Positions 25,536-35,127 are shown, counted from the first letter of the stretch. The stretch is 64,000 nucleotides of DNA from a virus (IMGVR_UViG_3300010938_000951:1-64000); one strand, 5' to 3'. Translations and numbers: made by a program. The notes: generated by a model from the letters alone, not told the origin.

Positions 25536-25966
25536 GTGTACCATTACATATTCAATCTTACTTAGATAGTAAAATCTCTATTTTTCAAGTTGTGGACGAA
25601 GTTCTTGATGCTTGGAATGGAGAAGGTTGCCTTCAGTTCCCAACCCTAATGGGAACTGTAAATGCCAAGATGGGCTGGACAGACAAAGAAGGTGAGAAAC
25701 TTTCTAGAGCTAATGAGCCTATCATCCGTGACTACGTTCGTAACCATCCTAACTGGTATGTTACGCGCGGTGCTCATGGTGGTATTATGAGGGCATCTGA
25801 TAAACAAAAGAAAGAAGAAGCAAAAGCGGCAAAAGAAAAAGCTAAAGCTGAATTGGCTGCCGCTATTGAGGCAGAAGTGGCCCGTAAGAAGGCTGAAGCT
25901 GCCGCTTCTCAGACAACTGCATCACCTGCAATTGTTACAGACAATACCAATATTGATTCCGAATAA
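25532..25966 (+). CDS. Winged-helix-like protein, YVTRG motif
   Basis: 144 aa. Residues 1-85 contain DYVRNHPNWYVTRGAHGGIM; the protein at 60542-60874 has NHYAHDNSLSYVTRGKNGGII, so the two share a small domain that resembles a winged helix. The C-terminal third is an Ala/Lys/Glu helix. Possibly a nucleic-acid-binding pair of paralogues. Confidence 0.65.
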   Translation: MSVPLHIQSYLDSKISIFQVVDEVLDAWNGEGCLQFPTLMGTVNAKMGWTDKEGEKLSRANEPIIRDYVRNHPNWYVTRGAHGGIMRASDKQKKEEAKAAKEKAKAELAAAIEAEVARKKAEAAASQTTASPAIVTDNTNIDSE

Positions 25967-25974
25967 TTCGGACA

Positions 25975-26006
25975 AAAGGTGGACCGGGTAATACTTGTCT
26001 ACCTTT
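25975..26006 (+). other. Stem-loop between genes
   Basis: AAAGGTGGAC / GTCTACCTTT, 10 pairs (one G.T), 12-base loop, shortly before the start at 26024. No T-run follows, so a processing or regulatory hairpin is more likely than a terminator. Confidence 0.5.
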
Positions 26007-26023
26007 CCACAGTTAGGTAACTT

Positions 26024-26218
26024 ATGGCTACAGATTTATCACGTGAGGCTTTAGAAGCCTGGAAAGAATTTAAAAAGTTCTTAACAGTCAAAAATATTAT
26101 TGTAACAATAATTGTAGTTCTGGCACTTATAGTAGTGTGCTCTCCAAAATCATCGAACCCTCATGACGACTGTAGTGAAGATCATTGTCCAATGAGGTTG
26201 CATGATAATATCCGTTGA
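26024..26218 (+). CDS. Small single-pass membrane protein
   Basis: 64 aa. One membrane helix (NIIVTIIVVLALIVVCS) flanked by an N-terminal charged helix and a short Cys/His tail. Overlaps the next gene by 17 bases. Unknown. Confidence 0.65.
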   Translation: MATDLSREALEAWKEFKKFLTVKNIIVTIIVVLALIVVCSPKSSNPHDDCSEDHCPMRLHDNIR

Positions 26219-26489
26219 TTATGATAATACTTATACTGCTGCCCCTCAATTATGGGACGCATTTATTACTATGGCCCTTGCTGCCGGTCATACAGTAATC
26301 TGTACTACTGCTCGCCCTGAAACTATGGGACAAGTAGTATTGGATTCTATTGGCAAGTTAGTGCCAGTTATATTTGCGGGTGGGGAGTGGAAAAGAGAAA
26401 TAACACTCAAACGCGGCTATAAAGTAGATGTTTGGATTGATGATATGCCTGAGTATATTGGACCTCAAACTATCATAGGTCATCGTTAA
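26202..26489 (+). CDS. HAD-like phosphatase, short
   Basis: 95 aa. ISVDYDNTYT is the HAD DxDxT motif, VICTTARPE is motif II and DVWIDDMPEYIG the acidic motif. Small, cap-less. It would act on a phosphorylated small molecule or nucleic acid end; distinct from the HAD protein at 2644. Confidence 0.75.
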   Translation: MIISVDYDNTYTAAPQLWDAFITMALAAGHTVICTTARPETMGQVVLDSIGKLVPVIFAGGEWKREITLKRGYKVDVWIDDMPEYIGPQTIIGHR

Positions 26490-27403
26490 TGGATAAAGTT
26501 CTTCTTATTGACGCGCACAATGCTATGTGGCGCGCTAGTATTGGCTTTGGCCCTAAGAAAGAACCCGCCCCCATAGCTTCAAGTCCTCAATCGGATACTG
26601 AAGATGGCTGGGAAATGGTGCCAGGTGATCCGGCCCCACCTATGCCAGAAAAGAAAAATACAGAAGAGTTTGTTCTCATTTTTAATTTCTTCCGTAATCT
26701 TCGACCAATCATTGAGTTATTCTCCCCTGACAAATGTTTTTTTGTTTTGGAGGGTCACCCTCAATTTAGATATGATTTGTTTGCCGATTACAAAGCAAAT
26801 CGTATTATTAAGCAGGCTAGCTCTAAAGAAAAATTGGATTCTTTTCTAAAGAATAAAGATGAGATTGTTAGAATCCTTCAATACTTTCCTGTTACCGTAG
26901 CACGAGCTGCTAACTATGAAGCAGACGATGTTATCGCCACTCTTTGCGATAATATGCGAGATGAGGAATTAACAATTCTGAGTAATGACTCAGATTATAT
27001 TCAACTCTTACAGCGCGGTTATCCTAATTGTAAGGTTTATAATCCTATCAAAAAAGTTTTTATGGAAGCCCCGCCTTATCCATATGTGGCATGGAAGTGT
27101 TTAAATGGCGATAAATCAGATAATATTCCAGCGCTTTTGAAACCAAAGAAAGCTTTAGATACTGTAAACAATCCTGAACTCTTTAAAAAGTTTATGGAAG
27201 TAGAAGAAAATCGTGCCAATTTTAATGTCAATCGTCAATTAATTGAATTTCGTTCAGTTCCTATGGAAGAAATTACTATCTATGAAGGAATTCGTAACTT
27301 CGATATAGTTAAACAAGAATTTGCTAGAATGGATTTTCAATCCATAATTAATGATAAATCCTGGGATAAATATACAAAAACATTTGACTGTTTGAGGTAC
27401 TGA
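26489..27403 (+). CDS. 5'-3' exonuclease, FEN/T4 RNase H type
   Basis: 304 aa, overlap TAATG. VLLIDAHNAMWRA carries the first Asp, YEADDVIATL the acidic cluster, ILSNDSDYIQLL the next Asp pair, and NGDKSDNIP the helix-hairpin-helix start. This is the order in T4 RNase H and the polymerase I 5' nuclease, which remove RNA primers and 5' flaps. An insertion rich in Pro/Glu lies at residues 25-55. Confidence 0.88.
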   Translation: MDKVLLIDAHNAMWRASIGFGPKKEPAPIASSPQSDTEDGWEMVPGDPAPPMPEKKNTEEFVLIFNFFRNLRPIIELFSPDKCFFVLEGHPQFRYDLFADYKANRIIKQASSKEKLDSFLKNKDEIVRILQYFPVTVARAANYEADDVIATLCDNMRDEELTILSNDSDYIQLLQRGYPNCKVYNPIKKVFMEAPPYPYVAWKCLNGDKSDNIPALLKPKKALDTVNNPELFKKFMEVEENRANFNVNRQLIEFRSVPMEEITIYEGIRNFDIVKQEFARMDFQSIINDKSWDKYTKTFDCLRY

Positions 27404-27404
27404 A

Positions 27405-28286
27405 ATGGATCATAAAGCATTTAAGTCAGATATGACTTACGCTCTAAAGAAGATGACTAAAGAAGGTAAGACTATTACTTTTGAAGTCCTTTCAGATAAT
27501 CTCCAATTGGTTGATGGCAAGCTTACTTTACCTAGTGACAAGGTAGACGTATTAGAGGCTTTTGCTTTAGTCAAAGGATATCAATTGAGTCCAGTCAAAG
27601 AAGTATCAGATTGGGCCGCATCTGATGGTGCTAAATTTCATTTAGAATGGTATCATCACGAGGCATTTGGTATTCCTGTTGCAGACATTATTTCTGAGCA
27701 AGGGCAAATTGCCAAGTCCGATCTCTATGATTTTATGGATGGCCTAGAAAATGTGGCCGGCAACGACAAGACTGAGTTCTACAAGGTGGGAGCTTATCTT
27801 CGTGAGAAGTTTACTCCGATTGGTGTACGAACAGAAACTTTACAGAAAACTAAGTATCAAGACACAAAGGCGGTAGAAACTGTGCGCAAATTTATTGTTC
27901 ACAACAGAGTTATTCCTGGCGGATGTGCCGGCTCTAGCTGTACCAAGCCAGGGGTAAAGGGCCTTCCTTCCATTGTGGAAGTGGAATGTGAAGTGTTTAC
28001 TCCGCTCCTGTCGCCACCTGGTGAATTTGCAGCGCGCATTCTTAAGCCAGAATGGTTATGGGAACCGACTCGAACCCTACAGAATGGGGTTTTAGTTGAT
28101 GTAGATATGCCACCCGTCTATTGTAGCCATGCGGTATATGAAACTGTTGAAGCAGCAAGAGATGTTGCCCATCGACAAATTCGCAGTGGCCTGGAGTTTG
28201 AAGTTCGTAAGGGAAGGATTTCTTCTTTCACGGAAGAAGAATTCAAGTCCCGATGTGATCAAGTTCAAGAAGTTCATCTATCATGA
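27405..28286 (+). CDS. Hypothetical protein
   Basis: 293 aa one base after the exonuclease gene. Contains a Cys-rich loop (GGCAGSSCTKPG) and a conserved-looking PEWLWEPTRTLQ segment. Not recognised; position suggests a DNA-metabolism accessory role. Confidence 0.65.
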   Translation: MDHKAFKSDMTYALKKMTKEGKTITFEVLSDNLQLVDGKLTLPSDKVDVLEAFALVKGYQLSPVKEVSDWAASDGAKFHLEWYHHEAFGIPVADIISEQGQIAKSDLYDFMDGLENVAGNDKTEFYKVGAYLREKFTPIGVRTETLQKTKYQDTKAVETVRKFIVHNRVIPGGCAGSSCTKPGVKGLPSIVEVECEVFTPLLSPPGEFAARILKPEWLWEPTRTLQNGVLVDVDMPPVYCSHAVYETVEAARDVAHRQIRSGLEFEVRKGRISSFTEEEFKSRCDQVQEVHLS

Positions 28287-28864
28287 GAATCTTTATTGTT
28301 GGTTTACCAAAGAGTGGTCGAACGACCGTATCTAAAGCTGTAGCTGAAGCTCACAACTTTGAATACATTGACGCGATGTCATGGGTTCGATCCACCTTTC
28401 GTGAGCGCAAAGAGGACGAGCACCCCCAACAATATGAAGATGAGTATCATCACTATCTTACAAAAAGAATGATGGTGAATCCTTGGTTTATTAGTGATCA
28501 TGTCTATGAAATGATGAAGGTTAGTGGAAAGGATGAAGCTACCTTTATTATTGATGGGATTGCTTCTCCAAAGGATTTTACCACTTTGTTTGATTATCGG
28601 CAAGATATTGTAGTATTTCTTAATAGAACAGATCATGACCCAGAGTCGAGAGATCACGAATCAATTGGTGTTTCAGTTATTCGAGACTATTGTTTCTGGA
28701 TGTCGGCAGCCGGCGTATTAACTAGAGATCGATGGTTAGAATATAACTTTAAAATTCCCGGAGAAGACTCTGATCATATTAAGCCAATGGGTGCACAGAA
28801 TAGCGTATTCATTTGTCGTTCAATTAAGAAAGTAATTTCTCACTTATCAGATAGATTCAAATGA
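28283..28864 (+). CDS. P-loop kinase-like protein
   Basis: 193 aa, overlaps both neighbours by 4 bases. IFIVGLPKSGRTT is a Walker A motif in the position seen in nucleotide and shikimate kinases. Later residues do not identify the substrate. Confidence 0.65.
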   Translation: MRIFIVGLPKSGRTTVSKAVAEAHNFEYIDAMSWVRSTFRERKEDEHPQQYEDEYHHYLTKRMMVNPWFISDHVYEMMKVSGKDEATFIIDGIASPKDFTTLFDYRQDIVVFLNRTDHDPESRDHESIGVSVIRDYCFWMSAAGVLTRDRWLEYNFKIPGEDSDHIKPMGAQNSVFICRSIKKVISHLSDRFK

Positions 28865-29817
28865 GTATTACCTTCATTGATTTGTTTGCTGGTGTTGGAG
28901 GATTCAGGGTTGCCCTTGAACAATTAGGGGCAACCTGTGTTTTTTCCTCTGAAATAGACAAGTATGCTTTACAAGTCTATAAAGCAAACTTTAATGAAGA
29001 TGCCTCTGGGGATATCACTAAAATAAAAGAAGAGGATATACCGGCGCATGATGTATTGTGCGCCGGATTTCCTTGCCAAGCTTTTTCTGATTTTGGCAAT
29101 CGAAAAGGGTTTGGCGATCCTAGAGGTACGCTTTTCTTTGAGATTGTTAGGGTTGCCAAGCATCATAAGCCCAAAATTGTACTACTAGAAAATGTGCAAG
29201 GATTAACTTGGCATGACGGTGGTAAAACGTTTAGAACCATTCTTGATAGTCTAGAACAAATAGGATACAAAGTATATTGGAAAGTTTTAGACGCTATCAT
29301 GTTTGATGTGCCACAGCAAAGGAAAAGAATTTTTATTGTTGGTGTACGCAATGACATCGATAAGGAATTCGTCTTTCCAGATGGCAAGTTAACTACTAGA
29401 ACAATGAAAGATATTATTGAAAGTAATGTCGATGCTAATCATTTTCTCGCAGAAGAACGATATGAAAAGGTTTTAAAACAAAAGGCTAATGGAAAATGTC
29501 AGTATAGTCATTTCGTTATTGGGCCTAATGATTATGCACACACTTTACTTACATCTAAATATGAGCACAATTTAGTTGTTGATCATACATCTCCAACGGG
29601 CAAATTCCATAATGTTAAAGCTAAAACGGCGAAAGCTGCTCGAATCAATAAGCAACATGTTCGCCGTTTAACTCCAAAGGAATATAGTAGGCTACAAGGA
29701 TTTCCAGATACGTTCCAAGTGCCAGTATCTAATAAGCAGGCTTATAGATTATTTGGTAATGCAGTAGCTGTTCCAGTAGTAGCCGCAGTATTTGAAGAGA
29801 TTAAAAAAGTATTATGA
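28861..29817 (+). CDS. DNA cytosine-5 methyltransferase
   Basis: 318 aa. All main motifs in order: FIDLFAGVGGFR (SAM binding, I), CAGFPCQAFSDFG with catalytic Cys72 (IV), LLENVQGL (VI), QQRKRIFIVG (VIII), KEYSRLQGFPDTF (IX) and YRLFGNAVAVPV (X). Intact, so probably active. No restriction enzyme gene adjoins it; protecting phage DNA from host restriction is the likely use. Confidence 0.95.
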   Translation: MSITFIDLFAGVGGFRVALEQLGATCVFSSEIDKYALQVYKANFNEDASGDITKIKEEDIPAHDVLCAGFPCQAFSDFGNRKGFGDPRGTLFFEIVRVAKHHKPKIVLLENVQGLTWHDGGKTFRTILDSLEQIGYKVYWKVLDAIMFDVPQQRKRIFIVGVRNDIDKEFVFPDGKLTTRTMKDIIESNVDANHFLAEERYEKVLKQKANGKCQYSHFVIGPNDYAHTLLTSKYEHNLVVDHTSPTGKFHNVKAKTAKAARINKQHVRRLTPKEYSRLQGFPDTFQVPVSNKQAYRLFGNAVAVPVVAAVFEEIKKVL

Positions 29818-31863
29818 TTGAATTATCTCTTGTACTTCCTGAACAAATAGTTGGTTGAAGATTTCTTCTGCCATTTGATCGGCAGTAGCATCATCGATTT
29901 CATCAGATTGATTACCAACATCTTGGGCCATTTTATGAAGAGCTTCAGCCTCTAAAACTTTGGCCAATAGTTCTAGTCTTCTAGATAATTCTTTTCTTCC
30001 TAGATCATATGTAGCTGTCGTTTCTAATGATGGCGGCTCTTCTTGTAAGATGTTCTTATAGATATAATCTATTAGAATAGGATAAAACTTAATAGAAGTT
30101 AGATAGTGAGAGCGGCCGTATCTACTTCCTTTTTGTGGAAAGTATCTAACAAAAATATCTTGCATTCTTTGTAATTGATTTGCCGCTTCTCTAAGGCCAA
30201 TTCTTTCAGGCTCACTAATATTCCAAGTACCTGAAGAGTCTTGCTGTTTCTGTATGTTATATAAAAATTCTTCAACTTTTTTGAAATGTGGCGCTAGTTT
30301 TAAGGCCCAAAGGTATCCTCTAAGATTTTCAGACCTTAAAAGTGTTTGTTTAATTGCTGCTTTCAAATCTCTAATTGCTTGAAATTTAGCAGTATTGTTT
30401 TTCTTTTTGATAGCCATAGCAAGAGCATCAACATAAGGAGTTAAAATTTTTGTTTCCTCTTCGCTAATACCACTTTCTTTTGGTCTAGTAACATACTTCT
30501 TAGCATCAGAAGTAATTGTGTTATTTAGTTCTCTAAATTTTTTCAATAGAGCCGGATAAGTTGCAGTATTAAAATCTACTTGTTTCTGATATCTTCCTCC
30601 GCCTCTCATTGGTTCAGCGGCAGGAATATATTCTCGTCCTTCTAGTTTGCCTTTTTCCTCAGTTCTTTTTCTATCATATTGGGCCTTAGTCATCTTATCA
30701 GTAAACTGAGCGGCACCACTAATGGATTCTTGCATCTTCTTGTATTGTTCAGCGGATAGATTTGGATCGGCAGTTAGAGCCTCAATGAGTCTAACCCTCT
30801 CTTTAGCTTCTTTACCATAGCCATACTTACCAGATGTTCTCAACTCTTGAAGTTTTAATTTCTCTTCTAGAATTCTTTTTTCTTGCGGGCTTGTACCTGG
30901 TTGATTAATCTTTTCTCTAAGAGTATCTACTTCGCTGCTTTTATAAAACTTATTAAGATTTCTTTTGAGTAAGCGTCTTTCGCGCTCTAATTTACTTAGT
31001 TCCTCACGAATCTTAGTGAGTCGTGCCTCTTCTTCTGGATGTGGAACTTCGGTTTCAACTTCAATCTGATTAGAAATTTTGATAGCCTCTAAGGTGAGGG
31101 CGCTAAGTTTACCTAGCACATCAACTAGTGTACGTAAATTAGCCTGTACTCTAGGATCTTTGCGGCCAGCTCGTGCAGATGGAGTCAATAGTTCAGCCGG
31201 ACCATTTAAATCTCTATCATATTTTTCACGCTCATTAGCGTAAATAGCAGCCCAATCTTTATATGTATGAGCTTTACCAACACTGTATCCTCTTCCTGTA
31301 CCACTAGCTGCTGCTTCTGGACTGACGCCCCCAGTAGGATCCCACTGAGTAACTCCACCTTCTTCTTCAAAAGCTTTTTCTGCTCCTCCACTATAGCCTA
31401 GTAAGCTAGCTTCATAAGCAGAAACATCATCATCGCCTTCCTCAGGCTCTTCATAGCTGTATGGAGTGTCTTCACCACGTGCTGCTGTGGCTGCTACTTG
31501 TAGCTCACGAACATCGCCAGGTGAGTCAGGACGCTGAGCGCGACTCTTGATAGAGTTACCAATTTGATTTAATAGGTTTTCAACTGGTTCAGACTCTTCC
31601 TCATCAGGATCAATATCTTCAATGATACTAGATAGGGCCATATAAACGGTGTGGAAGCCGCCATTAATTTCTAAAGCTTTACCATACATTGCCGCTAGGA
31701 CTCTTAAGTTATAAGATAATTCAGGATTGACAGCCTCTTTAGAAGCCTTTATTAATTCAGTCAGAAGGGCTTTGTCGTCAGCTCCCAGAGAGACTAAACT
31801 ATAAGTTTCCGCAATCTTGAAAAACTCATCTATTCTTTTGATTAAGCTTGGTAAAAACGGCAT
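29812..31863 (-). CDS. Large hypothetical protein, only minus-strand gene
   Basis: 683 aa read right to left; the start codon complement is at 31861-31863. Mostly helical with charged coiled-coil stretches around residues 260-360 (KLERERRLLKRNLNKFYKS), an acidic/Pro-rich region near 125-180, and a helical C-terminus. Its end overlaps the methyltransferase end by 6 bases (convergent). A structural or scaffold-type virion protein would fit; nothing identifies it. Confidence 0.7.
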   Translation of the reverse strand: MPFLPSLIKRIDEFFKIAETYSLVSLGADDKALLTELIKASKEAVNPELSYNLRVLAAMYGKALEINGGFHTVYMALSSIIEDIDPDEEESEPVENLLNQIGNSIKSRAQRPDSPGDVRELQVAATAARGEDTPYSYEEPEEGDDDVSAYEASLLGYSGGAEKAFEEEGGVTQWDPTGGVSPEAAASGTGRGYSVGKAHTYKDWAAIYANEREKYDRDLNGPAELLTPSARAGRKDPRVQANLRTLVDVLGKLSALTLEAIKISNQIEVETEVPHPEEEARLTKIREELSKLERERRLLKRNLNKFYKSSEVDTLREKINQPGTSPQEKRILEEKLKLQELRTSGKYGYGKEAKERVRLIEALTADPNLSAEQYKKMQESISGAAQFTDKMTKAQYDRKRTEEKGKLEGREYIPAAEPMRGGGRYQKQVDFNTATYPALLKKFRELNNTITSDAKKYVTRPKESGISEEETKILTPYVDALAMAIKKKNNTAKFQAIRDLKAAIKQTLLRSENLRGYLWALKLAPHFKKVEEFLYNIQKQQDSSGTWNISEPERIGLREAANQLQRMQDIFVRYFPQKGSRYGRSHYLTSIKFYPILIDYIYKNILQEEPPSLETTATYDLGRKELSRRLELLAKVLEAEALHKMAQDVGNQSDEIDDATADQMAEEIFNQLFVQEVQEIIQS

Positions 31864-31890
31864 GTATTCCCTATAAACTTTTGAATTTGT

Positions 31891-31918
31891 TTGACTGTTA
31901 TATATACAGCATTATGAC
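31891..31918 (+). promoter_or_regulatory. Promoter, TTGACT-N16-TATGAC
   Basis: TTGACT 31891-31896 and TATGAC 31913-31918, 16-base spacer, 17 bases before the start at 31936. It marks the restart of plus-strand transcription after the minus-strand gene. Confidence 0.55.
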
Positions 31919-31935
31919 CACATAAGGATGGACTA

Positions 31936-33123
31936 ATGGAAGTTGTTTACGCTGGCGAGGAAATGCCGGAAAAATTTACAAAATCAATGTTTCTGGCTGG
32001 GCCGACACCTAGAAATAAGGAAGAAGTAGAAAGCTGGCGCCCTGACGCTCTTCAAATTTTGGAAGATATTGGGTTTGATGGAGTGGTTTTTGTTCCAGAG
32101 CCACGTGATAGAGAGTTTAAACACTCCTATGATGACCAAGTAGAATGGGAAGAAAAGTATCTTAATATTGCCGATTGTATTGTGTTTTGGGTTCCTCGTG
32201 ATTTAGAGCCAGACTCTAAGGGTTATCCGAAAATGGCAGCTTTTACAACCAACGTAGAATTTGGAACCTGGCAGTCTAGTGGTAAGGTTGTATTTGGGGC
32301 GCCACCCGATGCAACCAAGAACGGTTATTTATTATATTATTGTGAAAAGTACAACGTTCCGGTAGCTGAGTCATTAATAGAAACGCTACAAAATGCCATG
32401 GAAATGTTAGGAGATGGCGCGGAGCGTGAGGGAGGCGAACGCTACATTCCATTATTCATTTGGCATTTAGAGTCATTTCAAAATTGGTATAAAGCGCAGA
32501 CTGATGCTGGTAATCGTTTAGAAGAAGCCCGTTTACTTTTTAACTTCCGCCCACGTTATAAGAGTTTTATATTTCTTTGGATTCTACATGCCAAAGTTTA
32601 TGTAGCATCCGAAGACCGTGTTAAAGATAATGAGTTTGTTCTGTCACGACCAGATATCTCTTCTGTGTGTCTTTATCACAAAGTGTCTTCGGGTTTTCCG
32701 GCGGCCTGGAAAGATATTGAAATAGTTTTAGTTAGAGAGTTTAGAACACCAGCAGCAACTGAAAATGGTTTCATATTAGAGTTACCTGGTGGTTCTTCAA
32801 AGAAATCTTCTATGCCCGAAGAGGTTGCAGCCGAAGAAGTTCATGAAGAATTAGGTTTATACATTGACCCCGAACGCCTACGAATTTGTGGTTCGCGACA
32901 ATTGGCTGGAACTTTATCGGCACACAAAGCCGTTCTATTTTCTGTAGAATTAACTGAAAAAGAAATGGAATGGCTTAAGTCTCAGAAAGATATTGCACAC
33001 GGCAAAGAAGAAGATACAGAAAGAACTTTTATTGAAGTGCATCCAGTGTCTCAATTAATTAACAATGAATCGATTGATTGGACCACATTGGGGCAAATAC
33101 TTTCTGTAGTTGCTAAATCATAA
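31936..33123 (+). CDS. Nucleoside 2-deoxyribosyltransferase-like / Nudix fusion
   Basis: 395 aa. The N-terminal ~150 residues look like nucleoside 2-deoxyribosyltransferase: MFLAGPTPR, VFVPEPRDRE, VEWEEKYLNIADCIVFWVPR, TNVEFGTW. The C-terminal ~150 residues carry a Nudix box LPGGSSKKSSMPEEVAAEEVHEELGL. The fusion suggests release and hydrolysis of a nucleobase- or ribose-phosphate compound, perhaps in ADP-ribose/NAD handling. Substrate unknown. Confidence 0.8.
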   Translation: MEVVYAGEEMPEKFTKSMFLAGPTPRNKEEVESWRPDALQILEDIGFDGVVFVPEPRDREFKHSYDDQVEWEEKYLNIADCIVFWVPRDLEPDSKGYPKMAAFTTNVEFGTWQSSGKVVFGAPPDATKNGYLLYYCEKYNVPVAESLIETLQNAMEMLGDGAEREGGERYIPLFIWHLESFQNWYKAQTDAGNRLEEARLLFNFRPRYKSFIFLWILHAKVYVASEDRVKDNEFVLSRPDISSVCLYHKVSSGFPAAWKDIEIVLVREFRTPAATENGFILELPGGSSKKSSMPEEVAAEEVHEELGLYIDPERLRICGSRQLAGTLSAHKAVLFSVELTEKEMEWLKSQKDIAHGKEEDTERTFIEVHPVSQLINNESIDWTTLGQILSVVAKS

Positions 33124-33159
33124 TCTTATTATGATAAGGTAATTTTGTCATATGATTAT

Positions 33160-33321
33160 ATGTTCGACGACAAACTACATAAGTTCTTATTCAAGTGCGA
33201 AGATTGCTCAATGATCGTTTCAATTGAGCTAGAGGAAGAAGAAGAGTTAGAGCGGGTTAATGAGAACAAGTTTGTTCTTGAATGCCCCTGTGGTGGTAAG
33301 AGTTACGTATTGCGTGACTAA
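33160..33321 (+). CDS. Small zinc-ribbon protein
   Basis: 53 codons, ATG 33160 to TAA 33321. KCEDCSMIV near residue 13 and ECPCGGKSY near 42 make a four-Cys ribbon separated by an acidic stretch. It lies between the fusion gene and the Ro60 promoter. Confidence 0.7.
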   Translation: MFDDKLHKFLFKCEDCSMIVSIELEEEEELERVNENKFVLECPCGGKSYVLRD

Positions 33322-33339
33322 TTTATTATTTCACTTCTA

Positions 33340-33423
33340 CTAATACTGATATATAAGTCTTATCGAAAGAGGGAATTTCGATTCGGGCGCACGTCCGTTT
33401 ATTTTAGAAAATTAACTCCGTCC
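33340..33423 (+). other. Hairpin-rich region upstream of the Ro60 promoter
   Basis: ATCGAAA-GAGGGAA-TTTCGAT (7 bp, 7-base loop) is followed directly by CGGGC-GCAC-GTCCG. Two tight adjacent hairpins in an otherwise gene-free gap next to a Ro60 gene could belong to a small RNA; no promoter for it is obvious. Confidence 0.35.
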
Positions 33424-33451
33424 TTGACGCCGAATGTGCAATGTTTACAAT
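33424..33451 (+). promoter_or_regulatory. Promoter, TTGACG-N16-TACAAT
   Basis: TTGACG 33424-33429 and TACAAT 33446-33451, 16-base spacer. The leader to the Ro60 start is about 75 bases and contains a TTGGGA-CTATT-TCCCAA hairpin just before the ribosome site. Confidence 0.75.
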
Positions 33452-33528
33452 GCGCAATCCGACGACAAAGGCATAAGTGTCGTTTCATTTGTTGGGACTA
33501 TTTCCCAAATACTGGAAGGAGTATTATC

Positions 33529-35115
33529 ATGTCAAACAAGAAGTTATTTGCTAATAAAAAGAAGTCAACTGTATCTGTTTCGCAGAAAGTTACCCTTAAA
33601 CCGAACACGGTCAATGAGGCGGGCGGAGCTGCATATAAGCTGTCCGATAAGGCTGCTTTGGCACAATACGCTATGACTGGTACTTTCAATGGTACCTATT
33701 ACGCTTCTGATGCAGATCAGCTCAAGCGTACGCTTGAATTGGCTAACAAAGTTGAGCCAGAGTTCGTGGCTAAACTGGCAGTGTACGCACGCCAGAAGGG
33801 CTTAATGAAAGACATGCCTGCCGTTCTAGCTGCTGTTGTAGCTGGAAAGGACGCCGATCTTCTTTCCAAGATTTTTGATCGTGTAATTGATAATCCGAAG
33901 ATGCTCCGCAACTTCGTTCAGATTATTCGATCTGGTGCAACTGGCCGTAAATCTTTGGGTACTCGTCCAAAGAAACTAATCCAGAAGTATCTGGAAAGCC
34001 TGACTGATGAGCAGTTGTTCAAGGCTGATGTAGGCAATGATCCATCGTTGCAGGACATTATTAAGCTGGTTCACCCAAAGCCAACTAATAAAGCGCGTAG
34101 TGCTTTATATGGATACTTGCTAGACAAGGAATACAACAAGAAAGATTTAGTGCCTTTGGCCAAGCAGTATGAGGCATTCAAGAAGGATCTCGGTGAAGAA
34201 ATTCCTGATGTTCCATTTCAGATGCTAACGGCTTTACCACTAAAGGATAGCCACTGGAAGCAGATTGCCGAGAATGCAACCTGGAATCAGGTTCGTATGA
34301 ATCTAAATACCTTTGCCCGTCATAAGGTATTAGAGGATAAGAAGCTGGTGGAAGTTTTGGCAACGAAGCTATCCGATCCAGAATTGATCAAGAAGTCTAA
34401 GACTTTCCCATATCAATTGTTCACTACTTACCAGAATGTGGACCCTACAATTCCGGTTAAGTTGACGAATGCATTGCAAGATGCAGCCGATATCTCTTTG
34501 GATAACATCCCAGAGATTCCAGGAAAGGTCTACGTCATGGTAGACACTTCAGGTTCTATGAACAGCGCGATTACGGGTAACCGTGGTTCCGTTACTTCCA
34601 AGACTCGTTGCATTGATGTGGCAGCACTGGTTGCAGCAGCTATCTTGCGTAAGAACCCAGATACGGAAATTATTCCGTTCGACACTTCAGTACATGTTGG
34701 TCATCGATTCAATCCTCGCGATTCAGTCATGACCAATGCAAAGACTCTAGCTTCATTCGGTGGTGGTGGTACCAACTGCTCCGCTGCTTTGGAGTATGTC
34801 AATCGTAAAGCTGGCAAGGGCGACCTTGTTATCTATGTTTCTGACAATGAGTCTTGGGTTGATAATGCTCGTTCACTATATGGTCGTGGCACTGCTACGA
34901 TGCAGGAGTGGAACAAGTTCAAAGCCCGCAACAAAGATGCAAAGCTTGTTTGCATTGACATTCAACCATATGCCTCAACTCAAGCACACGACAGGGATGA
35001 TATCCTGAACGTGGGAGGCTTCAGTGACCAGGTCTTTGATGTAATCGCAAGATTCATTGAGCTTGGAAACAATAAGGATCTTTGGATCAAAACGATCGAA
35101 AGCGTCAAGCTCTAA
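33529..35115 (+). CDS. Ro60/TROVE-domain RNA-binding protein
   Basis: 528 aa from ATG 33529 with a GGAAGGAG ribosome site; the longer frame from a TTG at 33424 is rejected because that TTG is the -35 box. The N-terminal ~320 residues form the TROVE helical-repeat ring (YARQKGLMKDMPAVLAAVVA; IVPLTALPL-type repeats), and the C-terminal VWA domain has a MIDAS VDTSGSM, a Thr and a later Asp. Ro proteins bind Y RNAs and misfolded RNAs; bacterial homologues act with Y-like RNAs and 3' exonucleases in RNA quality control. Confidence 0.93.
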   Translation: MSNKKLFANKKKSTVSVSQKVTLKPNTVNEAGGAAYKLSDKAALAQYAMTGTFNGTYYASDADQLKRTLELANKVEPEFVAKLAVYARQKGLMKDMPAVLAAVVAGKDADLLSKIFDRVIDNPKMLRNFVQIIRSGATGRKSLGTRPKKLIQKYLESLTDEQLFKADVGNDPSLQDIIKLVHPKPTNKARSALYGYLLDKEYNKKDLVPLAKQYEAFKKDLGEEIPDVPFQMLTALPLKDSHWKQIAENATWNQVRMNLNTFARHKVLEDKKLVEVLATKLSDPELIKKSKTFPYQLFTTYQNVDPTIPVKLTNALQDAADISLDNIPEIPGKVYVMVDTSGSMNSAITGNRGSVTSKTRCIDVAALVAAAILRKNPDTEIIPFDTSVHVGHRFNPRDSVMTNAKTLASFGGGGTNCSAALEYVNRKAGKGDLVIYVSDNESWVDNARSLYGRGTATMQEWNKFKARNKDAKLVCIDIQPYASTQAHDRDDILNVGGFSDQVFDVIARFIELGNNKDLWIKTIESVKL

Positions 35116-35127
35116 TCGTCATTTAGT

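Noticed and set aside
33424-33528. N-terminal extension of the Ro60 protein from a TTG start
   Set aside because: The TTG is the -35 box of a good promoter, and the ATG at 33529 has a strong ribosome site.
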